Positions 35,527-43,985 of a stretch of 64,000 nt of DNA are shown here, in pieces. Location of the stretch: the NCBI RefSeq assembly GCF_900109575.1, contig NZ_FOAF01000001.1:124001-188000 (forward strand), written 5' to 3'. The DNA comes from Olivibacter domesticus. Its GTDB lineage: Bacteria; Bacteroidota; Bacteroidia; Sphingobacteriales; Sphingobacteriaceae. Below the pieces are notes generated by a model. That model worked only from the letters and a program-made list of their open reading frames with translations, was not told the origin of the DNA and searched no databases. Made by a program: the position numbers and the translations under genes. Numbering within the stretch: position 1 is the stretch's first letter; every line of letters begins with the position of its first letter.

Positions 35527-36573
35527 TCAAAAATAGGTTTTAACCGCAAATTTGAATTGTTCTATAAATATTTCCTTGAAAACACTGATATTATTCTGCT
35601 CATAAAAGATCAGCATCGCTTTTTTGTATTCAACAGAATCAATGGTCCTAAAGGAGATTGGGCAGTACTGATTGGCAATCAGAATGGCGTTACTAATAAT
35701 CCGTACCGTTCGTTTGTTACCATCGTTAAAGGCCTGGATATAGGATAACAGTACTAGCGCTAACAGGGATTTTTCGAATATGTTTTTCTTGTTATTAATG
35801 AGGTTACACATACCTTCGAGAGCTTCCCTTATCTGATGTTCATTGTCCAAAGGTTTATAATTTGTGCCTGAAATACCTACGCGGCGTTGTCTGATGTTGC
35901 GTTCTACCGGAAGATCCTTAACTAGGATGCTATGTATATCTTCAATTCTTGCTATGGTCAAAGGCACGACATAATCAGGATTATCAATAATAAAGTTTAA
36001 TGCTTCTTTGTGATTTAAGAGCATGGTTGCATCATCTTTCGGTTTTCCCGCGGCGGTCTCTTTGTCCTTTAGCAGACGTTCCGTTTCCAGCAAAGAATAG
36101 GTGTTGCCTTCGATCTGTGATGATTTCCAACTCAGATCGATGGCAAGTCTTTCCATTTCTTTATTGTACACATCTGGGCTCATGTGCGCTATGTTATGTC
36201 GAAATTCTTCTTGCAATTGCTGTAGAGTGTTAGCTTCTTCCGCGGTAAAGACGTCGACTTCGGCCAAGATCTCCCTGACCAGTTGAAAATTAAATCCTTC
36301 TTGAATATCACGTTCATCAATCTCTTTTTCAAAGTAAGCAGCAATATCAATATGCCCCAAAAGCTGATTTGCTGAACTTACCTGATATCGGGTTGCACGA
36401 CGCTGGCCCTCGGATAAAACTTGTCCGTTTTTCAGCAAATTAGCAATGGCCCGCTTCACGGTAGCATAAGAACCCTTACCGATGCCTTTATGGATTTCAG
36501 GAGAGGAACTTAATGGGTTCTCTCGTAGGAATTTAATAATGTCATTGTCGATCTGTGCCATAATAAAGCTCAC
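35527..36573 (-). CDS. Fic-domain protein with N-terminal winged helix and altered active-site motif
   Basis: This 348-residue protein has an N-terminal winged-helix-like domain (residues 8-68, EIHKGIGKGSYATVKRAIAN). The class II inhibitory helix reads SSQIEGN. The Fic core reads SYIQAFNDGNKRTVR. The canonical motif is HxFx(D/E)GNxRxxR, and here the catalytic His is Gln and the next Pro is Ala, while the Asp, Gly, Asn and Arg anion-hole residues remain. AMP transfer may be lost or altered. The start could be the second ATG (36561), because a copy of the operator motif overlaps the first. Eight operator-like sites lie upstream, which suggests autoregulation by the winged helix. Confidence 0.85.
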   Translation of the reverse strand: MSFIMAQIDNDIIKFLRENPLSSSPEIHKGIGKGSYATVKRAIANLLKNGQVLSEGQRRATRYQVSSANQLLGHIDIAAYFEKEIDERDIQEGFNFQLVREILAEVDVFTAEEANTLQQLQEEFRHNIAHMSPDVYNKEMERLAIDLSWKSSQIEGNTYSLLETERLLKDKETAAGKPKDDATMLLNHKEALNFIIDNPDYVVPLTIARIEDIHSILVKDLPVERNIRQRRVGISGTNYKPLDNEHQIREALEGMCNLINNKKNIFEKSLLALVLLSYIQAFNDGNKRTVRIISNAILIANQYCPISFRTIDSVEYKKAMLIFYEQNNISVFKEIFIEQFKFAVKTYF

Positions 36574-36719
36574 ATGTTTTCTTTTATAAGCTCAAATATA
36601 CGGATAAATGAGCTTATTTGTTGAGGATTTTGAGCTTATTTTAATGATGAGCTCAAATTGTATCCATTTTAAGCTCAAATAATCAGCTTTTTGAACTTAA
36701 AATCGTTTGTGATTGAGCT
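36567..36719. promoter_or_regulatory. 22-bp-periodic operator array upstream of the Fic gene
   Basis: Eight copies of a TGAGCTTAt/aTAAGCTCA motif have AGCT (or AACT) centres at 36568.5, 36590.5, 36612.5 and 36634.5, then 36651.5, 36673.5, 36695.5 and 36717.5. These are two sets of four with exact 22-bp pitch, 17 bp apart. In each set the first two sites point one way and the last two the other way. Confidence 0.75.
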
Positions 36720-36838
36720 TATTATTTCCATTCTGCAATTGTAGTCTACACACCTCATTAAGCATTAAAATACACAGATGTTCAACTTTGACTAAAAACC
36801 GCTCTTTTGCAGAACTAATTGTCAAGAGTAGTTTAATA

Positions 36839-38323
36839 TCAATTTTTGTCTTTTAAATAATTACTAGCGTTAGAATTGTCTGGGTTGAGTTCAAGAGATT
36901 TTTTATAATTTATAATGGCTTCTTTCTGATATCCCAATGTTGCTAATATTTCGCCATAACTGTCATATACATTCCAGCTATTGGGAAATAGAGTAGTATT
37001 TAATTTGAAAATTTGTAAAGCTTCATTTTTATGCTTTTGTTCTAAAAGTTGATAGCCCCAAGAATTTATTTCGTCTTCTGTTACTGTAAAATTCTTGTTT
37101 TGTTTCTCAACTTTCTTGTAAATATCATTGACGTTTTTAAAATCATTTTTTAAGAGTTCATGACGTAATAATTTTAAGTTTTTACTCAATCCAAATCCAT
37201 TTTCTCTTTTCATATCCGGAATATAAAACCCCGCTATCTCGTCAATAAACCATTCAGGATTTGAACCTTGTAGGTTTGTTAAAACAACGATGGATAAATC
37301 ATCTTGAGGATATACGAATAATGTGGACCGCATTCCACCGACAGGAGCTACCGCCGGATGTTCTTCTCTCACTACTGTTGGCCATCCCAAAGCATAGCCA
37401 TTTGTTAACTTATTAAAGCCCCCTATTTCTCCACTATTCAATCTTGCTGTGGTAAACATTTGATCGATACTTGCTTGACTCGTTAGTAGTTTTCCATTTT
37501 GCAATGCGATAAGCCATTTACTTAAATCTTCTGCAGTAGAGATAATTCCTGTAGCAGTTCTAAAAAATAAAGGGAAAGTGGCATAAGAATTATGCAGTTT
37601 CCCGTCATTTATCCATTTCCCACTGTCATTATAAATAGTCGAATATGAGTTTGAATTATTTGGGATAATGTCATTAGAATCTCCAAATTGCGTGGATTTA
37701 ATAATACAAGGTTTAAATTGATTTTCAGCAATAAACTGAGTAAAATGTTGTCCACTTACTTTACTAAGTATCCTCCCCAAAATATAATAACCTGTTTGAT
37801 TGTAACTGAATCTTTCTCCAGGAGAGAACTCTATTGGCAGCTTTTTCACCAGTTCCCAGTTTTCGTTTTCAGTACCGTCACCCAACACTTGCTCTTTTTC
37901 GTCTATATTGTTTGGAAGCCCGGAAGTGTTACTCAATAACTGTTCAATCTTTATTGACTTCCATTCGTTGGGAATATCGGAAATATAAAGGGAAATGGGA
38001 TCTTTCACACTTAGTTTTCCTCGTTCTTGTAATTGCATAATTGCTACGCCAACAAACGCTTTAGTCATAGAATTAATGGAGAAGGTGGTCTTAGAATTTG
38101 TAGCAATTTGATGTTCTAAGTTTGCAAACCCATAGCTACCCGACTTTTCTAATTTTCCATTTTTCACAACGGATAACTGAAGTCCAGGGATTTTGAGTTG
38201 TTCCATTTTTTCTTTGATAAATGTATCAATGCTATCTGAGACAGTTTGAGCTTTTATTGGGAGTGAAAAAGCTAATATAAATGAGAACAAAATAATTTTT
38301 ACTGCATTCAATAATTCGTTCAT
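36839..38323 (-). CDS. Secreted serine hydrolase (beta-lactamase/class C family) with TPR-like tail
   Basis: This 494-residue protein has a signal peptide (IILFSFILAFSLPIKAQ). The serine beta-lactamase-like fold has SMTK (SxxK, in FSINSMTKAFVG, about residue 83), YNQTGYYILG (YxN-like, about 172) and a later HPAVAPVGGMRS block. The C-terminal 100 residues contain a TPR-like pair (LNTTLFPNSWNVYDSYGEIL, then YKKSLELNPDNSNA). It is the last of three secreted-hydrolase genes on this strand. The substrate is unknown and resistance is not implied. Confidence 0.85.
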   Translation of the reverse strand: MNELLNAVKIILFSFILAFSLPIKAQTVSDSIDTFIKEKMEQLKIPGLQLSVVKNGKLEKSGSYGFANLEHQIATNSKTTFSINSMTKAFVGVAIMQLQERGKLSVKDPISLYISDIPNEWKSIKIEQLLSNTSGLPNNIDEKEQVLGDGTENENWELVKKLPIEFSPGERFSYNQTGYYILGRILSKVSGQHFTQFIAENQFKPCIIKSTQFGDSNDIIPNNSNSYSTIYNDSGKWINDGKLHNSYATFPLFFRTATGIISTAEDLSKWLIALQNGKLLTSQASIDQMFTTARLNSGEIGGFNKLTNGYALGWPTVVREEHPAVAPVGGMRSTLFVYPQDDLSIVVLTNLQGSNPEWFIDEIAGFYIPDMKRENGFGLSKNLKLLRHELLKNDFKNVNDIYKKVEKQNKNFTVTEDEINSWGYQLLEQKHKNEALQIFKLNTTLFPNSWNVYDSYGEILATLGYQKEAIINYKKSLELNPDNSNASNYLKDKN

Positions 38324-38477
38324 TAGATTCTTTTATTAGGAGAAGATAACTGTTGTGTTTATGAAACTAATATACAAGAATTTGCACTAATCCTCTCTAC
38401 TTCAGGGGCTCGTATTATTTATTTCCAAAAAGACCATTTTCTAATTACTCAAATTCTTTTCCAAAGAAGTAGTAAGC

Positions 38478-39311
38478 CTACAGTATCCAGCCCAATAAGT
38501 CCTTCAACGCTTTCAAATACTGCTGATTTTTAGTAAAATCATTATGCCCTTCACTCTTTAATGTTATGAACTCGTCACCATCTTTTAAGAGTTTCGATAA
38601 TTTCTGCGAAGAACCATAATAAACAGCATCGTCCGCATCACCATGTATCAGAACAATAGGGCAGCTTATTTGCTCAATCTTTTTATATGTTTCAAATGTA
38701 AAAGGATTATCCACGATCTGAAGGTTCGGTGCCAATTCATGTATCCAGTCTTCAATGGAATAATAAGGTGCCTGTAAAATGAGTTTTTTTGGATGGTTAT
38801 TCGCAGCTAAAAAGGCGGCGGCTCCGGTACCGATAGATTGACCAATAACGATGATGCGCTCTTCGCCATATCGTGCTTTCAAAGTATCATAAGCTAATTG
38901 AGCGTCCATGCAAACTTGCTGTTCATCTACTACTTTTCCTTCGCTCTTTCCATAACCCCTATAGTCCAACAGAAAGAAATCATAACCGATGCTTGTATAA
39001 ACCGGAGCAATTTTCCCCCAAACATCAGCAGCTCCGTTGCTTCCATGTAAATATAGAATAACATCTTTGGCTTTAGGTGAAGGAAAGAGTAAAGCGCATA
39101 AATTAATACTATCTGCTGTCCGAAGTTTAATTTCTTTGAAGGAATAGTTGAAATTAAAATTATAGTCTGAGGGCAGGGGCGTTTGAGAGAAAATCTGTGA
39201 ACCAAGTTCTCTACCGGTCATCTTTAATGTATCTACACTTTGGGCATGTCCTGCAAAGTTTAAGGCCATTACTGTTGCAAATATTAGTATTCGCGAGAAG
39301 GTGGTATTCAT
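38478..39311 (-). CDS. Secreted alpha/beta hydrolase (BAAT/S9-like)
   Basis: The start at 39311 (MNTTFSRILIFATVMAL) gives a clear signal peptide ending GHAQ. A longer frame from 39356 has no support. The protein has about 277 residues: DVILYLHGSNGAADVWG (oxyanion strand), YDFFLLDYRGYGKSEG, the nucleophile elbow VIGQSIGTGAAA, IVLIHGDADDAVYYG (Asp) and LKSEGHNDF (His). It resembles the Bem46/YqkD group of esterase-like hydrolases, and the substrate is unknown. Confidence 0.85.
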   Translation of the reverse strand: MNTTFSRILIFATVMALNFAGHAQSVDTLKMTGRELGSQIFSQTPLPSDYNFNFNYSFKEIKLRTADSINLCALLFPSPKAKDVILYLHGSNGAADVWGKIAPVYTSIGYDFFLLDYRGYGKSEGKVVDEQQVCMDAQLAYDTLKARYGEERIIVIGQSIGTGAAAFLAANNHPKKLILQAPYYSIEDWIHELAPNLQIVDNPFTFETYKKIEQISCPIVLIHGDADDAVYYGSSQKLSKLLKDGDEFITLKSEGHNDFTKNQQYLKALKDLLGWIL

Positions 39312-39377
39312 GTTTAAGCGTTTATTGCTTCTAAATCTTTTCCAACAATCGCACAAGGAGGGGACTATTCCTGTCTG

Positions 39378-41015
39378 CTATCTAGTCTCTTTCTCGGCGA
39401 CGAATATTGTATATTCCAAAGTTATATTTTTCGCAGACAGTATGTCTTTAAAATTTTCTTTAACCTCGTAGTCTGGCGAGATACCATCAGCTCTTCGAAA
39501 ACCATTAACAGCTGTTTCGTAAACATATTTCGGGCAGAATACCCTCAGCCCCGTGTGCGGCAAAGTGTAAGGAACACCATTTGTGTTACAGGAATAGGAG
39601 GCAGAAGTTGTTTCTCCTATGAAAGTACCGATCTTATAATATCTCAATAGCGAAAGAAGATGTCCGGTAGAGGAAAAGCAACCACCGTCTATCAAAACAT
39701 ATACTTTGCCTGCAAAGCAGTTTTTAGCAGGAGTAATGAGCGTCTTGAGATCAGCTAATTCGGGTAAAGGAGCAATATTGGAGTATCTGAACTCCTGTGG
39801 AATCAAATACTTTAGAAAAAAAGCCGAGTTATGAGGGCTGCCTCCGCTATTGCCACGCAAATCAATGATCAGCCGATCGATTCCTTCTGTTCTAAGTTTC
39901 GTGAAAGTTTCCTCTAAAAACCTGTTTCTCATGTTTGTGTCTGGAAAATCTAAACTTGGATAACTAAGTAAGGCAGTCTTTTTATTTTCCAGTATGTTGA
40001 GTTGATGGCGTTTGGAGGGAGGAGGAGGGATACGCTCCCTGAATGAAGCTTCGTCTATTGCAGCGAGATTTAGGTTACGTTGTTGCCCTGTTGAATCCAA
40101 CAAAACTAAATTATACCGTTTTATATCGTACCAATAAGGCATTTCATGAGTAAACCAACTCATCGGTTGATTGATCAGGTAATACTGAACATTGAGATGT
40201 ACACCGTCGCCACTGGTACGGGCCAATAGATTTTGAATACGTTCGGTTATGGGAACTCCATTGACCGATATTACTTCGGCGCCAACTGGCAAATCTTTAT
40301 TGGCGCTGTATCTTACGAAGGCCTGTTTCCCTTCATAATAGAGAATGAAAGGAGGAAAGTCGTTCGGTCTTGATTGCTGAAATTGTATAGAAGGATCGAG
40401 CTTTGTATGACCGCAATGTATTTTTGCCACCAAAGGCATTAGCCGATAATGGAAAGCTAGTTCATTCATCGGCTGGTTTATTGAAGCCAGTAGGCTGTCA
40501 TAGGTGCGTTCAAATATTTCTTTTGAAGTAAACTCATAAGGCCGTGGATGATTTTCAATTAAAATAGTTCTCATAGACTTAAGGTCGGTCTTGAGTTGCT
40601 CTACCGAATATAATTTATCGTTATTGAAATGGTCAGTAGGTTCAACCCGACGGGCTTCCGTTTTTTCTCCATGCTGGTTGAGAATCACTTTTTCTACCAA
40701 TCCGCTGCCGTTTAGCAAAAACTCCATCTGCACTTTTTTATCGTTCTTATCAGCAAAAGTATTGGTGTTAATTTTAAGGATTGGTATCGGTTTTTGGCCG
40801 GGAGGGATAACTGCCAGTTCACCGTTGATAACTTTAAATGTTAATATGAAATTAGGCGAGACTGCATACTCGCCCACGTAAATAGCTAATGTATCCTGAT
40901 TGCTTACTGTATTTTGCGAAGGAGGTTTAACTTGTCCAATTGCATCGAGATTTGCTAAAGAGAGGGACGCGAAAAGAATATAGAAATAGCGTGTATTGGT
41001 GATATATGTTAACAT
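39378..41015 (-). CDS. Secreted S41-family peptidase-like protein
   Basis: This 545-residue protein has a signal peptide (YILFASLSLANLDAIGQ). An N-terminal region with YVGEYAVSPNFILTFKVING resembles the DUF3471-type domain. A PDZ-like segment follows (LPVGAEVISVNGVPITERI), then the S41 core (IDRLIIDLRGNSGGSPHNSA and VYVLIDGGCFSSTGHLLSLL, with the catalytic Ser in CFSSTG). This fits tail-specific or carboxy-terminal processing-like peptidases that act outside the cytoplasm. It is first in a three-gene minus-strand group of secreted hydrolases. Confidence 0.85.
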   Translation of the reverse strand: MLTYITNTRYFYILFASLSLANLDAIGQVKPPSQNTVSNQDTLAIYVGEYAVSPNFILTFKVINGELAVIPPGQKPIPILKINTNTFADKNDKKVQMEFLLNGSGLVEKVILNQHGEKTEARRVEPTDHFNNDKLYSVEQLKTDLKSMRTILIENHPRPYEFTSKEIFERTYDSLLASINQPMNELAFHYRLMPLVAKIHCGHTKLDPSIQFQQSRPNDFPPFILYYEGKQAFVRYSANKDLPVGAEVISVNGVPITERIQNLLARTSGDGVHLNVQYYLINQPMSWFTHEMPYWYDIKRYNLVLLDSTGQQRNLNLAAIDEASFRERIPPPPSKRHQLNILENKKTALLSYPSLDFPDTNMRNRFLEETFTKLRTEGIDRLIIDLRGNSGGSPHNSAFFLKYLIPQEFRYSNIAPLPELADLKTLITPAKNCFAGKVYVLIDGGCFSSTGHLLSLLRYYKIGTFIGETTSASYSCNTNGVPYTLPHTGLRVFCPKYVYETAVNGFRRADGISPDYEVKENFKDILSAKNITLEYTIFVAEKETR

Positions 41016-41054
41016 AATGCTGAAAAATTAAACTTTTTGTTCTAAGAAACCGCG

Positions 41055-41270
41055 TCAATCAATCAAAGGTTTTTCAACGACACCACCATTTTGAAAAAGC
41101 AGAAAAATGCGGGACGGTTTCCCCGTTTCAGTTGCTTCAAATTGAACTTGTGCATTTTCATCCAACAGAAAAAGATGATCCTTAATGAAGGTTAGCTGGA
41201 AAATGTTGCCACCTAATTCATCATTTTTACACCACAACTTACCACCCTCCTTATAAAATCGCAGTCCACC
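41055..41270 (-). pseudogene. C-terminal fragment of a secreted peptidase/hydrolase gene
   Basis: Without a start codon, the minus strand reads RFYKEGGKLWCKNDELGGN, then FQLTFIKDHLFLLDENAQVQ and FLLFQNGGVVEKPLID, then stop. The pattern is like the DUF3471-type tail domain of S41 peptidases or serine hydrolases. The upstream part is replaced at 41270 by an FtsX fragment on the other strand, so this is a cut gene end. Confidence 0.6.
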
Positions 41271-41405
41271 TATCGAATTTCCATTCCTTGGTGGATCTTT
41301 GCTGTAGCCGCAATACTAAGTATATTCATAGCCTGTCTAACTGTTAGTTTTCAATCGATAAAAGCTGCTCTAACAAACCCTGTTAAAAGTTTACGAAATG
41401 AATAA
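41271..41405 (+). pseudogene. C-terminal fragment of another FtsX-type permease gene
   Basis: The frame from 41271 reads YRISIPWWIFAVAAILSIFI, then LTVSFQSIKAALTNPVKSLR and NE, then stop at 41405. This is the last transmembrane helix and tail of an FtsX permease (compare NPVKTLKTE at the end of 9357-11753). The rest of the gene is missing. Confidence 0.8.
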
Positions 41406-41789
41406 GTTTGGATGTTGCAGCTAATCCTCTAAACTATCCAGCTTGGAATTCTGCTCTTTCTAGCTGGAGAATAATTGGCAAATCATTTATTCGTGTTTTT
41501 TATTAATACTGTTTTTAATTCTGTCATATACATGTATCAAATCACTTTTGGGGTTATTATCCCTTTCTTTGTCCATTAAAAACAGTCCTGAAGATAATAA
41601 ATACTTATCGAATAGATTTTATTGATGTAGAAGTCTTTGATGATATTATTAATAAAAAGGAGTTCGAGGGAATTGTACAGATTAACTTTTGTATAAAAAT
41701 CAGGCGTGGGGCCCTAGCGGAGATATTGTTATGAAACACCACCCTATGATAGTCGAGCGAAGTACAGACAAAAGCAACACTCACTTCCC
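41406..41789. other. Junction region without a clear gene
   Basis: No complete gene is visible. A short frame at about 41600-41700 could be the end of an unknown protein but has no start. The stretch separates the FtsX fragment from a tRNA-like 3' end, and looks like accumulated recombination debris. Confidence 0.4.
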
Positions 41790-41800
41790 AAAATGCAGGG

Positions 41801-41831
41801 CTGAGGGGTTCGATTCCCCTCTCTCCACCCA
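41801..41831 (+). other. tRNA 3'-end fragment (T-arm plus acceptor), possible attachment site
   Basis: AGGGGTTCGATTCCCCT is a perfect T-arm (5-bp stem, TTCGATT loop). It is followed by CTCTCCACCCA, a tRNA acceptor strand with a CCA end. No matching 5' acceptor (TGGAGAG) or D-arm lies within 100 bases upstream. It is therefore only the 3' part of a tRNA gene, as left by an integrase at an att site. Confidence 0.55.
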
Positions 41832-41866
41832 TCATTGGATGCAAAACGGAGATATTTACTGTTTGT

Positions 41867-42295
41867 TTAATTCTTTATTTTCGACTTCAACAATTCATTC
41901 GGACTGATAATGGGCAGTATAAAATCTTTAAGTGGGGTGTCAGCTAATTTAGTATGCAATATGCCCCTTAGCGTGGAATAAGCAATAGTAAGTAAGGTGC
42001 TTATAAGAATGCCTGAGAATAGGGGCTTCTCCTCTTTTTTAAGAACATATTCTTCTAAATTTTCTACCTGAAAAATAAAGTCATAAAGATAATCTGCAAT
42101 TTTCTGACTCTCATATTCTAGAAAAACGGAAAGCGAAATCTTAAAAGATTTTTTATCCGAATTATGTTTTGTTGATTGTGCAATGCTAAGTTTTAACTCT
42201 TTATCTGCAAGTGCGTATTGATGGTCAAAATATTCTTTCGAAGGAAGTATCCGTACTAAGTGAATTTTTTCTGCGATGATTGTCTTTTTTTCCAT
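41867..42295 (-). CDS. SecB-like chaperone of a predicted toxin-antitoxin-chaperone module
   Basis: This 142-residue protein has a SecB-like course. Beta-strands come first (LKLSIAQSTKHNSDKKSFKI, LSVFLEYESQKIADYLYDF), then a helix and the C-terminal IAYSTLRGILHTKLADTP and LKDFILPIISPNELL. The last two recall SecB's Y.R..i......g.fP.l.L.PinF.aL. SecB-like proteins protect the antitoxin in TAC systems such as HigB1-HigA1-Rv1957. It follows the antitoxin gene by 8 bp. The family is called from pattern, not alignment. A 3' fragment of the gene lies at 26840. Confidence 0.6.
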   Translation of the reverse strand: MEKKTIIAEKIHLVRILPSKEYFDHQYALADKELKLSIAQSTKHNSDKKSFKISLSVFLEYESQKIADYLYDFIFQVENLEEYVLKKEEKPLFSGILISTLLTIAYSTLRGILHTKLADTPLKDFILPIISPNELLKSKIKN

Positions 42296-42303
42296 AGTAT
42301 CCG

Positions 42304-42732
42304 TTAAGCAGAAACCTCTTCATATAATGAATCCTCAAAAATATCTTCTTGGATGGCAGGTTTAATATCTTCAACCCGTACATAAGCAGTAAAGTAAACG
42401 TTTCTTACGCTCGGCTCGATATGAATAATATCTTCACCTAACACTTCTTCTATTTTTGTAATCGTTTTGGTAGTAAAAGTATGTTGGCCTGATAGCCATT
42501 TTGATACCTCTGAACGCTGTTTTCCCATGGCGACAGCTAAATCAGCGGGTTTCATACCTTTTGATTCTAAAAGCGAAGCGATCTTGTTGGCGATAGCTAG
42601 GTTCTTCTTAACGAGGCGTTCCATAGCAGGGTCACCATTATCCTTCAGCCAATTGTCTATAATATCGATTTCCAGTCGTCCGTTTTGCTCCCTATTAATT
42701 TTTCTTCTTGAAATTTTCATGTCAAAATACAA
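42304..42732 (-). CDS. XRE-family antitoxin (HigA-like)
   Basis: This 142-residue protein has an XRE helix-turn-helix at about residues 45-100 (NKIASLLESKGMKPADLAVA, then MGKQRSEVSKWLSGQHTFT). Helix-rich N-terminal and acidic C-terminal extensions flank it (IQEDIFEDSLYEEVSA). The C-terminal extension is where TAC antitoxins carry a chaperone-addiction region, which fits the SecB-like gene 8 bp downstream. Its start overlaps the end of the toxin gene by 11 bp. The toxin gene comes first, as in HigBA systems. Confidence 0.8.
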   Translation of the reverse strand: MYFDMKISRRKINREQNGRLEIDIIDNWLKDNGDPAMERLVKKNLAIANKIASLLESKGMKPADLAVAMGKQRSEVSKWLSGQHTFTTKTITKIEEVLGEDIIHIEPSVRNVYFTAYVRVEDIKPAIQEDIFEDSLYEEVSA

Positions 42733-43243
42733 TTTTCAAATTCTGCTCGTAAATGATATCCAAATAGTCATCATCCCATTCAATATCTCCGTCCCTAAGC
42801 GCATTGTCAATCGCCAACGCCAAAGTATTTGCAAGATTAAAATGCGGTGCTACTTGAGGGCAATTTTGCGCTTGGTCTGCTGTTTTTATATCGCCATCAA
42901 ATAAAATGACCACATGTTCATTTAAACGGTGACAATACAATCTTAAGTTGTTACTCGCAGTCTGATCTTCTTCAATGTAGCATGGTTCTCTCTTCGCCCC
43001 CGGCGGAGGCAATGCTGCGGCATCCTTTTCATCCCTAAATAAATGAGATAATGCCCCATGCCGATTTCCGATCACTCGTAACCATGTTAAAATATGGTTT
43101 AACTTCTCTTTATTTACAACACTATGTTTGTCTATAAATCCTTCGAATAAGGATGTCTGATCTTCATCTTCGTTGATCACAACCGAATAGTAGATCACCT
43201 TATTATACTCTTTAATGAACTTTATACATACAAAGTTATCCAT
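42722..43243 (-). CDS. Predicted toxin of the TAC module (HigB/RelE-like superfamily)
   Basis: This 173-residue protein precedes and overlaps the XRE gene, as toxins do in HigBA-type modules. The core NNLRLYCHRLNEHVVILFDG, then DIKTADQAQNCPQVAPHFN is like the central beta-sheet of RelE/HigB mRNA interferases (R.Y.....vviL..G..K). It is longer than HigB (about 90-120), with an N-terminal extension. A 130-bp fragment of this gene is at 35330-35461, so the module has been copied or split in this genome. Confidence 0.6.
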   Translation of the reverse strand: MDNFVCIKFIKEYNKVIYYSVVINEDEDQTSLFEGFIDKHSVVNKEKLNHILTWLRVIGNRHGALSHLFRDEKDAAALPPPGAKREPCYIEEDQTASNNLRLYCHRLNEHVVILFDGDIKTADQAQNCPQVAPHFNLANTLALAIDNALRDGDIEWDDDYLDIIYEQNLKIVF

Positions 43244-43554
43244 AAAACGATGATTTTACAAATTTTGTTTATTTTTAAGTAAACAAAATGACTTTGTTGT
43301 AACCGGTGATGTTATTGTAGATCGCATTTTTGGGATAACCTTTTGTGCAGCTTTTATGAGTTCTTTTACATCAATTAAAATAATGGAGGTGTGTTTGTCT
43401 AATTTTGATCTTTCAAATAAAATATAATGCATAAATGGTATTAGGTTTAGCGTCAATAATGTTAGCTAAGATAAGAAATAGTGCCTAAATCTATATTGAT
43501 TATTTCTCACAATTTTACAAATTCATTTGCGAAATACTGTTTACTTTCCTAACT

Positions 43555-43645
43555 TTTCATTGTCAAACTAAAATATTAAAATAACCAAACCAGAAAGCCA
43601 AAAAATATAAATAAAACTCAATGGGATCGTCTTTCATTAAGTGAA
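43555..43645. repeat. Dispersed structured repeat, family 2, copy 2 (degenerate)
   Basis: It shares ATTGTCAAACTAAAAT, AACCAAACCAGAAA and TCTTTCATTAAG with the copies at 2809 and 46191. The covarying stem is not well kept here. The rest of 43244-43870 holds only AT-rich sequence and short AACGAATAACCAATAATG-like repeats near 43690. Confidence 0.5.
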
Positions 43646-43870
43646 AAACAGGAATAATTAATTTGTGATGAGGCATTGTGCGATTAATAACGAATAACCA
43701 ATAATGAACAACGAATAATATTCTATTAGCCGTTCAGTAAAGATTTTAAATTGGAGCAACCCTTTAAGGTTCAGTAATACAACATATATTGAATTGATTT
43801 CTAATAATTTAGTGGCGATTAAGAGCCTTGTAAATTACTTTTTTTAGCCACCTTATTGATCTCTTATAAA

Positions 43871-43975
43871 GATACTAGTTTGCCGAAAGACCAGCAGAAT
43901 ATGAAAGCACTTATGACGCCAAAGAAGTCTTTTTACTGGCTAAAAAGTATCATAAATAAAAACTTAACGCCATAA
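43871..43975 (+). pseudogene. 3'-end fragment of a fibre-locus glycosidase gene
   Basis: The frame reads DTSLPKDQQNMKALMTPKKS, then FYWLKSIINKNLTP, then stop. It matches the last 34 codons of the gene at 6414-7595 (DTSLPKDQQNMKALMAPKRS), and the first 26 bases are identical. Everything upstream in that gene is missing here. Confidence 0.9.
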
Positions 43976-43985
43976 ATAAAACAGT

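Noticed and set aside
41605-41844. 79-codon minus-strand frame starting MHPMMGGERGIEPLS
   Set aside because: The GERGIEP-type sequence is the antisense translation of a tRNA T-arm and acceptor, a well-known false ORF. The tRNA fragment explains it.
43256-43456. 66-codon minus-strand frame just upstream of the TAC toxin
   Set aside because: Composition is not protein-like, no motif was found and the region is a probable promoter.
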